Assembly: GCA_913774955.1 (NCBI GenBank)
Contig: CAJYKV010000026.1
Location: 1 to 33,251 of the forward strand
Direction: 5' to 3'
DNA length: 33,251 nt
Source of the DNA: an uncultured Acidovorax sp.
GTDB taxonomy: Bacteria; Pseudomonadota; Gammaproteobacteria; Burkholderiales; Burkholderiaceae_C
The notes under the pieces were generated by a model. It saw only the letters and a list, made by a program, of their open reading frames with translations, ran no database searches and was not told the origin of the DNA. Within the stretch, counting starts at the first letter, position 1. Every line of letters begins with the position of its first letter. The position numbers and the translations under genes are program-made. This document shows positions 27,338 to 33,251 of this stretch, one piece after another.

Positions 27338-27350
27338 AATCAACGACTTG
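27338..27350 (+). promoter_or_regulatory. IHF-binding consensus site
   Basis: AATCAACGACTTG matches WATCAA-N4-TTR at every defined position. It lies between the third and fourth perfect DnaA boxes and overlaps a one-mismatch box. Combined IHF and DnaA sites are typical of oriC, datA and DARS loci. Confidence 0.6.
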
Positions 27351-27508
27351 GCGCTGTCCCGTAAAAATCTTCGAAACACCGGCGACGGCGCCTGGGCTGC
27401 TGAATGCTGCATTGCAGCGCGCGGCGCGGTGTGCATAAGTGCGACCCGACCGTATGGGCGGGTGCTGTCGGGCCTCGGCCCGCCGTGCGGCGGGTCCGGC
27501 GCCCGGCG

Positions 27509-28621
27509 TCACCCCCCGCGCAGCGTTCGCGAGTAGGTGTGCACGGCTTCCACCAGCGCGGCCACGTGCTCCGGCGGCGTGTACTGGCTGATGCCGTGAC
27601 CCAGGTTGAAGATGTGCGTCGGGCCGGTGGTGCCGCGGTCGGTGTGCGGGGTGCCGAAGGCGTCCAGCACGGCGCGTGCCTGCGCGGCAACGGTCTCCGG
27701 CGGGGCGAACAGCACGTTCGGGTCGATGTTGCCCTGCAGCGCCTTGCCCGGGCCGCCCACGGCGCCGCCTACCAGGGCGCGGGCGCGTGCCAGGTTGGCC
27801 GTCCAGTCCAGGCCCAGCACCTCGCAATCGAGGCCGTTCATGTCCTCCAGCCAGAGCGCGCCGCCCTTGGTGAACACGATGCGCGGCACGTCGGTGCCGT
27901 CCACCCCGGTGCGCTTCAGCTGCGCCAGCACGCGCCGGGTATAGGCCAGGCTGAACTCCTGGAATGCGCCGTCCGCCAGCACGCCGCCCCAGCTGTCGAA
28001 CACCATCACCGCCTGCGCGCCCGCGTCGATCTGCGCATTCAAATAGGCCGCCACGGCATCGGCATTGATCGCCAGGATGCGGTGCATCAGGTCCGGGCGG
28101 GAATACATCAGCGTCTTCACCAGCCGGTAGTCGTCGCTGCCCTTGCCCTCCACCATGTAGCAGGCCAGCGTCCAGGGGCTGCCGGAGAACCCGATCAGCG
28201 GCACCCGGCCGCCGAGCGCACGGCGGATGGAGGTCACCGCATCGAACACGTAGCGCAGCTTCTCCATGTCGGGCACGGCCAGCTCGGCCACCGCGGCCTC
28301 GTCGCGCACCACCCGGGCGAAGCGCGGGCCCTCGCCTTCGGCGAACGACAGGCCCAGGCCCATCGCGTCCGGCACCGTCAGGATGTCGGAGAACAGGATC
28401 GCCGCGTCCAGCGGAAACCGTTCCAGGGGCTGCAGCGTCACCTCGGTGGCGTAGTCCACGTTCGTCGCCAGCCCCATGAAACTGCCCGCCCGCGCGCGCG
28501 TCGCCTTGTACTCCGGCAGGTAGCGGCCGGCCTGGCGCATCAGCCACAGGGGCGTGTAGTCGGTGGCCTGGCGGCGGCAGGCGCGCAGGAAGGTGTCGTT
28601 CTGGAGCGGGGCGAAGGTCAT
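27509..28621 (-). CDS. hemE: Uroporphyrinogen decarboxylase
   Basis: A 370-residue enzyme of the usual length that decarboxylates the four acetate side chains of uroporphyrinogen III to give coproporphyrinogen III in haem synthesis. Signatures: [15 protein letters not shown] (the N-terminal active-site motif with two conserved Arg), [16 protein letters not shown] (catalytic Asp), [17 protein letters not shown] (second signature), [23 protein letters not shown], and [14 protein letters not shown] at the end. The ATG at 28621 gives [18 protein letters not shown], the standard start. Upstream (downstream on the plus map) is the MarR gene in the same direction with a 63-base gap. The long gene-free region with DnaA boxes follows its stop. 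Confidence 0.97.
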   Translation of the reverse strand: MTFAPLQNDTFLRACRRQATDYTPLWLMRQAGRYLPEYKATRARAGSFMGLATNVDYATEVTLQPLERFPLDAAILFSDILTVPDAMGLGLSFAEGEGPRFARVVRDEAAVAELAVPDMEKLRYVFDAVTSIRRALGGRVPLIGFSGSPWTLACYMVEGKGSDDYRLVKTLMYSRPDLMHRILAINADAVAAYLNAQIDAGAQAVMVFDSWGGVLADGAFQEFSLAYTRRVLAQLKRTGVDGTDVPRIVFTKGGALWLEDMNGLDCEVLGLDWTANLARARALVGGAVGGPGKALQGNIDPNVLFAPPETVAAQARAVLDAFGTPHTDRGTTGPTHIFNLGHGISQYTPPEHVAALVEAVHTYSRTLRGG

Positions 28622-28684
28622 CGGGCCATTGTCGCAGGCGCGTCCGGCGCGGGGCCTCGGCGCGTGCCGCTGTCTTGCCCCAGG

Positions 28685-29314
28685 TCAAGACGCCCGAGGG
28701 CCGCCCGCGGGCTCCCGGTGGCGTGCGCCCCCGCTGCGCGGGGGGAACGGCGGGGCTTCCGGCGAGTGCCGCTCCAGCCGCGCGGCCTCCTCCTGCAGCA
28801 GCGCGAGCCCGCGCGCCAGTTGCTCCAGGTGATCCGCCTCCAGGCTGCGCGCCAGTTGCTGGTTGATGGCCCGCACCTGCGGCCACAGCGCGGCATGCAG
28901 CCGGGTGCCGGCCTCCGTCAGGTGCAGCGCCGAGGCCGGCTGGCCGGCGGGCGCGGCGCTCTTGCGCACCAGCCCCTTGGCCTGCAGCGAGGTCACGGCC
29001 CGCGACACCCGCGCGCGGTCCAGCTCCAGCCGCCGCGCCAGCACCGAGGGCGGCAGCCCCGGCTCCTGCGCCAGCCACATCAGCACGCCCCACTCGCGCC
29101 GCGTGATGCCGTGCGTGCGCTCGCACAGCCGCGTGATCAGCCGGCCCGACGACGCCGCGAGCTTCACCAGCCGGTAGAGCAACAGGTCACCAGGCTGTGT
29201 CGGCTCGGCCAGCGGATGGGGGCCGGCACCGGGCAGGGGCGTGGATGCGGGCACGGACACGGGGGCAGGGGCCGGGGCGGTGGCGCGGCCAGGCACGGTG
29301 CGGGACGCGGCCAT
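28685..29314 (-). CDS. MarR family transcriptional regulator
   Basis: A 209-residue protein with a GGAGATT ribosome site before the ATG at 29314. After an Ala/Pro-rich extension of about 35 residues comes the winged-helix core. It has a dimerisation helix (DLLLYRLVKLAASSGRLITR), THGITRREWGVLMWLAQEPG, the recognition part PPSVLARRLELDRARVSRAV, LQAKGLVRKSA as the wing, and LTEAGTRLHAALWPQ. The C-terminus has a helical dimer part and a disordered Pro-rich tail (EAPPFPPRSGG). MarR proteins usually repress a divergent operon and are released by an aromatic or organic ligand. Here the divergent Bug/sulfatase genes are the natural targets; this is inference from position. Confidence 0.92.
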   Translation of the reverse strand: MAASRTVPGRATAPAPAPVSVPASTPLPGAGPHPLAEPTQPGDLLLYRLVKLAASSGRLITRLCERTHGITRREWGVLMWLAQEPGLPPSVLARRLELDRARVSRAVTSLQAKGLVRKSAAPAGQPASALHLTEAGTRLHAALWPQVRAINQQLARSLEADHLEQLARGLALLQEEAARLERHSPEAPPFPPRSGGARHREPAGGPRAS

Positions 29315-29335
29315 GCGGGAATCTCCTCATCGGGG

Positions 29336-29352
29336 TTGATTAAAACAATTGT
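29336..29352. promoter_or_regulatory. Candidate MarR operator between divergent genes
   Basis: ttgattaaaacaa (29336-29348) is a near-perfect 13-base palindrome (only one symmetric pair mismatched), and it overlaps the perfect palindrome acaattgt (29345-29352). It lies in the 87-base gap between the MarR gene and the Bug receptor gene and is AT-rich in a GC-rich region. Size and composition fit MarR-type operators; no binding is shown. Confidence 0.55.
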
Positions 29353-29401
29353 CGGGCCAGTGCGTACAGTGCGGCGCATCCCCCGCTGATGGAGCACTGC
29401 C

Positions 29402-30382
29402 ATGGCACGACGCCGCGAATTCCTCTTGAACACCCTGGCCCGCCCGGCCCTGCTGGGCACCGCCGCCTCCCTGGGCGCGGGCGCCGCGCTGGCGCAGGAA
29501 ACACCCCTGCGCATCGTCGTGGGCTACGCCGCCGGCGGATCGAGCGACCGCGTCGCCCGCATCGTGGCCGACCGGCTGCAGCACGAGCTGGGCACGCCCG
29601 TCATCGTCGAGAACAAGGTGGGCGCGGGCGGCCGCGTCTCCGCCCAGTACGTGAAGAACGCGCCCGCCAACCCGCCGCTGCTGCTGCTCGCGAACCCCGC
29701 GGTGATGGTCGTCTCGCCCCTGGTGGTGAGTGACCTCGGCTACCAGCCCGAGCAGGATTTCGTGCCCGTGAGCGAGGTGAACAACTACGTCTTCGGCGTG
29801 GCCGTGGGCGCTGCCGTGCCGGTGCGCGAACTGCAGCACCTGCTGGCCTGGATGCGCGCCAACCCGCGCTCGGCCAACATCGGCGTGCCCGCCACCGGCA
29901 GCCTGCCCCACTTCTTCGCGCTCATGCTGGGCCAGAAAGCCGGCGTGGCCGCCGAGGCCGTGGGCTACCGCGGATCGGCGCCGCTGCTCACCGACCTGAT
30001 CGGCGGGCAGATTCCCGTCGCCGTGGACACGCTCGACGCCCTGCAGCCCCAGTTCGAGGCCGGCAAGCTGCGCCTGCTGGCCGTCTCCAGCGAACAGCGC
30101 CTGCCGGACCTGCCCCAGGTGCCCACGCTGCGGCAGTCCGGCGTGGACCTGGCGGCCTCCGGCTGGAACACCCTGTTCGCGCCCCGCTCCATGCCCGCCG
30201 CGCAGGCGGACCGCTATGCCGCCGCCGTCCACAAGGCCATGCAGGACAAGGAAGTCATCAAGCAGTTCAAGGCCAACCACCTCGATCCGGTGGTGAGCAC
30301 GCCCGCGCAGACGCGCGAGAGCATCGCCGCCTACCGCAGGCAGTGGGAGCCCGTGATCCGCAACTCGGGCTACCGCCCATGA
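29402..30382 (+). CDS. Tripartite tricarboxylate transporter receptor, Bug family
   Basis: A 326-residue periplasmic solute-binding protein with GGAG before the ATG at 29402. It has a twin-arginine-like or Sec signal (MARRREFLLNTLARPALLG to AALAQ). Family blocks: PLRIVVGYAAGGSSDRVARI (first ligand loop), GTPVIVENKVGAGGRV, NPRSANIGVPATGSLPHFFA (second ligand loop), VGYRGSAPLLTDLIGGQIPV and LPQVPTLRQSG. Bug proteins are highly expanded in Burkholderiales and bind carboxylates, amino acids or aromatic acids. No TctA/TctB membrane subunits are next to it, as is common for these orphan receptors. Its stop overlaps the start of the sulfatase gene (ATGA), so ligand and sulfatase substrate may be related. 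Confidence 0.94.
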   Translation: MARRREFLLNTLARPALLGTAASLGAGAALAQETPLRIVVGYAAGGSSDRVARIVADRLQHELGTPVIVENKVGAGGRVSAQYVKNAPANPPLLLLANPAVMVVSPLVVSDLGYQPEQDFVPVSEVNNYVFGVAVGAAVPVRELQHLLAWMRANPRSANIGVPATGSLPHFFALMLGQKAGVAAEAVGYRGSAPLLTDLIGGQIPVAVDTLDALQPQFEAGKLRLLAVSSEQRLPDLPQVPTLRQSGVDLAASGWNTLFAPRSMPAAQADRYAAAVHKAMQDKEVIKQFKANHLDPVVSTPAQTRESIAAYRRQWEPVIRNSGYRP

Positions 30383-31755
30383 GCGACGTACCAATGGACG
30401 CCCCCGCAGACCGCGCCGTGCCGCGGCCCCACATCGTCTTCATCGTGGCCGACGACCTGGGCTACGCCGACCTGGGGTGCTACGGTGGCCGCGATGCCGC
30501 CTTCGGCCCCGTATCGCCCGTGCTGGACGCGCTCGCCGCCAACGGCCTGAAGCTCATCCAGGGCTATTCCAACTCGCCCGTCTGCTCGCCCACGCGCTTC
30601 GCGCTCATGACCGCGCGCTACCAGTACCGCCTGCGCGGCGCGGCCGAAGAACCGATCCGCACCGCCACCCGCGGCAACGACCGCCTGGGCCTGCCGCCCG
30701 TGCACCCCACGCTGCCCTCGCTGCTCAAGGACGCCGGCTACCGCACCGCCCTCATGGGCAAATGGCACCTGGGCTACCCGCCGCATTTCAGCCCCCTGAA
30801 ATCGGGATACGAAGAATTCTTCGGCCCCATGTCCGGCGGCGTGGACTACTTCACCCACTGCGGCGCCAACGGCACGCACGACCTCTGGTTCGGTGAAGAG
30901 GAAAAAGCCCAGGAGGGCTACCTGACCGACCTCATCACCGACCACGCGGTGGACTACATCGACCGCATGGCCACGGGCGCGAAAGAGCAGGGCACGCCCT
31001 TCTTCCTGAGCGTGCACTACACCGCCCCCCACTGGCCCTGGGAAACCCGCGACGACGAGGCCCTGGCGCACGAACTGCGCGAGAGCAAACAGGCCATCTA
31101 CCACCTGGCCGGCGGCAACGTCGAAACCTACCGCCGCATGGTCCACCACATGGACGAAGGCATCGGCCGCATCATGGACACGCTGCGCGCCCACGGCCTG
31201 GAGCGCGACACCCTCGTCGTCTTCACCAGCGACAACGGCGGCGAACGCTTCTCCGACAACTGGCCCCTGGTCGGCGGCAAGATGGACCTCACCGAAGGCG
31301 GCATCCGCGTGCCCTGGATCGCCCACTGGCCCGCCGCCATCGCCCCCGGCGGCACCAGCGCCCAGCCCTGCCTGACCATGGACTGGAGCGCCACGATGCT
31401 GGAACTGGGCGGTGCGCAGCCGCACCCCGACTTCCCGTGGGACGGCCAGACCCTCGCTCCCCTGCTGCAAAGTGCCACCTGGACCGCCGACCGCCCCCTG
31501 TTCTGGCGCATGAACCACCGCGGCCAGCGCGCCATGCGGCACGGCGACTGGAAATACCTGCGGGTGGATGGGGTGGATTACCTCTTCAACCTGTCGCAGG
31601 ACGAGCGTGAGCGCGCCAACCTGGCGCCGCTGCAGCTGGGAAGGCTGGCGGAGATGGTGCAGGCCTGGGAGGCGTGGGAGGCGACGATGCCGGCGATTCC
31701 GGGGGATGCGACGGTGAGCCTCTGCTACACGGAGAAGGATATGCCGGCGAGGTAA
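30379..31755 (+). CDS. Sulfatase (type I, formylglycine-dependent)
   Basis: A 458-residue arylsulfatase-family hydrolase whose ATG overlaps the Bug gene stop. The metal-binding start (HIVFIVADDLGYADLG), the Cys-type maturation motif C69-S-P-T-R73, GKWHLGYPP (Lys and His of the active site), HYTAPHWPWE and FTSDNGGE (Asp/Asn metal ligands) are all present. Cys69 must be oxidised to formylglycine by a generating enzyme that is not encoded in this window. No signal peptide is visible, so it appears to be cytoplasmic, unlike many arylsulfatases. It hydrolyses a sulfate ester of unknown nature, or possibly a phosphonate or phosphate ester. A MarR regulator diverges from the operon. Confidence 0.93.
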   Translation: MSDVPMDAPADRAVPRPHIVFIVADDLGYADLGCYGGRDAAFGPVSPVLDALAANGLKLIQGYSNSPVCSPTRFALMTARYQYRLRGAAEEPIRTATRGNDRLGLPPVHPTLPSLLKDAGYRTALMGKWHLGYPPHFSPLKSGYEEFFGPMSGGVDYFTHCGANGTHDLWFGEEEKAQEGYLTDLITDHAVDYIDRMATGAKEQGTPFFLSVHYTAPHWPWETRDDEALAHELRESKQAIYHLAGGNVETYRRMVHHMDEGIGRIMDTLRAHGLERDTLVVFTSDNGGERFSDNWPLVGGKMDLTEGGIRVPWIAHWPAAIAPGGTSAQPCLTMDWSATMLELGGAQPHPDFPWDGQTLAPLLQSATWTADRPLFWRMNHRGQRAMRHGDWKYLRVDGVDYLFNLSQDERERANLAPLQLGRLAEMVQAWEAWEATMPAIPGDATVSLCYTEKDMPAR

Positions 31756-32017
31756 TGGAGCGGCGGGTTGCCACATGCGCTGCGGGAGCGCGGGTGTGGC
31801 GGGCCTTGGTGGTTGCTGTAAAAGCAACGGCGTGTGCTGTTAATAAAATGCATAATTTTTATTAATACTGATGTGCCCTGCAGGGTGGAAAGGCATTGCA
31901 AAAACATTTGAAAACAATATTTCGTCGGTAACCTGTCGAGTTTTTCGGTCCGCCAACCTATCATCCGGCCCGTTCCAACTTGACCCTGCAGCAACGAGAG
32001 GGCTGCAGCCCATAACA
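31756..32017. promoter_or_regulatory. AT-rich region upstream of vgrG with a perfect inverted repeat
   Basis: A gene-free stretch of 262 bases. About 31820-31930 is AT-rich. ttaataaaa (31840-31848) and ttttattaa (31857-31865) form a perfect 9-base inverted repeat with an 8-base spacer, which suits a regulator or a nucleoid-silencing protein. ccctgcaggg (31876-31885) is a perfect 10-base palindrome just after it. No intrinsic terminator for the sulfatase operon is obvious. The vgrG promoter must lie here. Confidence 0.5.
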
Positions 32018-33251
32018 ATGACACGCCGCGTCACCATCCGGACGCCCCTGGGAGAGCAGCTGCAGTTCCGGCAGTTGCGGGGCAGCGAGGAGTTGAGCCA
32101 GCTTTTCTCCTTCGACATCGATTTGCGCTCGGAAAGCCGGGATATCGATCCCAAGGCACTGCTGGGTAAAACGGCGACGGTGGAGATCGAGACGCAGGGC
32201 GGCGGCAAGCGCTACCTGGATGGCCTGGTCACGCGCTTCGGCATGCAGGGCCAGGACCACCGGTTCTATTCGTACCACCTGCGCCTGCAGCCCTGGCTCT
32301 GGGTCGCCACGCGGCGCCAGGATTTCAAGATATTCCAGTTCAAGACCGTCCCGCAGATCGTGGAAGAGGTTTTGAGCCGCTACGGCTATCCGCTGCAGAT
32401 GAAGCTCACGCGGCCCTATCGCAGCTGGGATTACTGCGTGCAATACGGCGAGAGCGATTTCGACTTCGTCTCGCGATTACTGGAGCACGAAGGCGCGTAT
32501 TACTACTTCCAGCACGCGAGCGGGCAGCACACCCTGGTGATCGCCGACGACATCGTGGCCTGCCACGACCCGCTGCCCGGTGCCGCCACCATTCCCTTCT
32601 ACCCGCCAGAGAAGTCCGCCACGGCCGACCGCGAGAACATCCATGCCTGGAGCCTGGGCGAGGAAATCAAGCCCGGCAGGTACTACAACGACGACTATGA
32701 CTTCAAGAAGCCCCGGTCGGACCTCTCCAACATGCGCCAGCAGCCCCCGGGCCATGCGCACGATGCGTACGAGATCTACGAATGGCCGGGCGGCTACGTG
32801 CAGCACGGAGATGGCGAGCAGTACGCCCGCGTGCGCCTGCAGGAAGGATTGACGGGCCACAGCACCGTCCGGGGCGAATCGCGCCACCGCAGCCTTGCCC
32901 CGGGCTACACGTTCACCCTGGAAAACTACCCGCGCGGCGACCAGAACCGGCAGTACCTCATCACCGGGGTGACCTACCACCTGCACGAGAACCCGGGCAC
33001 CTCATCGATCAACAGCGCGAAGCCGGGCCAGGCGCTGCAGCACAACGAGGAAAACGGCTCGTTCCAGAAGTTCAGCCTCACGGCGCAGCCCACCAGCCTG
33101 CCGTATACCCCCGTGAGAAAAACTCCCAAGCCCCGCACGACCGGCCCGCAGACCGCCGTGGTGGTGGGCCCCGCCGGCGAAGAGATCTGGACGGATGAAT
33201 ACGGCCGCATCAAGGTGCAGTTCCACTGGGACCGGCTGGGCGCGATGGACG
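32018..33251 (+). CDS. vgrG: Type VI secretion system tip protein VgrG, N-terminal part (runs off window end)
   Basis: 411 codons are visible from ATG 32018 with no stop. The gp27-like base is recognisable from LGEQLQFRQLRGSEELSQLF, LLGKTATVEIE, YLDGLVTRFG, YSYHLRLQPWLWVATRRQDF and FQFKTVPQIVEEVLSRYG to the CVQYGESDFDFVSRLLEHEG block with YYYFQH. The gp5-like OB domain begins near the window end (EEIWTDEYGRIKVQFHWDRLG). VgrG trimers form the puncturing tip and carry effectors. No tss genes are in the window, so it may be an orphan vgrG island; cargo genes would lie just beyond the right edge. A weak GAGAGG lies far upstream of the ATG. Confidence 0.95.
   Translation, partial: MTRRVTIRTPLGEQLQFRQLRGSEELSQLFSFDIDLRSESRDIDPKALLGKTATVEIETQGGGKRYLDGLVTRFGMQGQDHRFYSYHLRLQPWLWVATRRQDFKIFQFKTVPQIVEEVLSRYGYPLQMKLTRPYRSWDYCVQYGESDFDFVSRLLEHEGAYYYFQHASGQHTLVIADDIVACHDPLPGAATIPFYPPEKSATADRENIHAWSLGEEIKPGRYYNDDYDFKKPRSDLSNMRQQPPGHAHDAYEIYEWPGGYVQHGDGEQYARVRLQEGLTGHSTVRGESRHRSLAPGYTFTLENYPRGDQNRQYLITGVTYHLHENPGTSSINSAKPGQALQHNEENGSFQKFSLTAQPTSLPYTPVRKTPKPRTTGPQTAVVVGPAGEEIWTDEYGRIKVQFHWDRLGAMD

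Larger units (their letters stand above)
26908..27438 (-). promoter_or_regulatory. DnaA-box cluster between hemE and priA (origin-like or DnaA-titration locus)
   Basis: Four perfect DnaA boxes (TTATNCACA on the minus strand) all point the same way, at 26908-26916, 27097-27105, 27232-27240 and 27430-27438. Near-matches on the same strand are at 27334-27342 (one mismatch), 27065-27073 and 27257-27265 (two mismatches). Two pairs are extended direct repeats: 17 identical bases at 26906-26922 and 27230-27246, and 12 identical bases at 27096-27107 and 27429-27440. The region is gene-free, more AT-rich than its surroundings, and also contains an IHF consensus. Such a density is not expected by chance in GC-rich DNA. 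Whether it is oriC, a datA/DARS-like element or regulatory is inference. Confidence 0.75.

Noticed and set aside
31924-31951. TTCG pair upstream of vgrG as a second PIP box
   Set aside because: The two TTCG motifs are separated by 18 bases, not 15, so it does not fit the PIP consensus.

Overview
The window is a GC-rich (roughly 70% by eye) gamma/beta-type proteobacterial chromosome segment. It fits best with a plant-associated Comamonadaceae member of the Acidovorax citrulli/avenae type. The reasons are a Bug-family (TctC-like) solute receptor, a hemE-priA neighbourhood, Rep and OMPLA sequences, a VgrG of the type VI secretion system, and a perfect plant-inducible-promoter box (TTCGC-N15-TTCGC) in front of a chaperone/effector-like pair, as used by HrpX/HrpB-regulated type III secretion genes. 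The genus assignment is inference; no rRNA or tRNA gene is visible.

Left part (1-8358): a truncated membrane chemoreceptor diverges from an Lrp/AsnC regulator. Next come two tandem, clearly homologous secreted proteins of unknown function on the minus strand. They diverge from a plus-strand cluster of a YiaA/YiaB-type membrane protein, a small exported hydrophobic protein, a DUF2145 protein started at a GTGA overlap, and a membrane/coiled-coil/zinc-ribbon protein.

Middle (8509-16541): a soluble PAS-PAS-PAS-PAS chemoreceptor is translationally coupled to a protein with three CheW-like domains. These are followed by a stress-type SDR oxidoreductase, a glutathione S-transferase, tgt, a universal stress protein and a small unknown protein.

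16577-21587: rep, a small lipoprotein and the outer-membrane phospholipase A1 gene form a minus-strand operon with ATGA overlaps and a good terminator. An AEC-family transporter diverges from it.

21631-24598: a perfect PIP box precedes a CesT-like chaperone candidate whose stop codon overlaps the start of a 782-residue candidate type III effector. 24637-28621: priA and hemE lie on the minus strand. They are separated by about 690 bp that carry four perfect DnaA boxes in one orientation, near-matches, a perfect IHF consensus and an AT-rich stretch. This is an origin-like or DnaA-titration-like locus.

Right part (28685-33251): a MarR regulator diverges from a Bug receptor/sulfatase operon, with a palindromic operator candidate between them. 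An AT-rich regulatory region with a perfect inverted repeat then leads into a vgrG gene that runs off the window.

The two loci most worth following are the PIP-driven chaperone/effector pair and the hemE-priA DnaA-box cluster.
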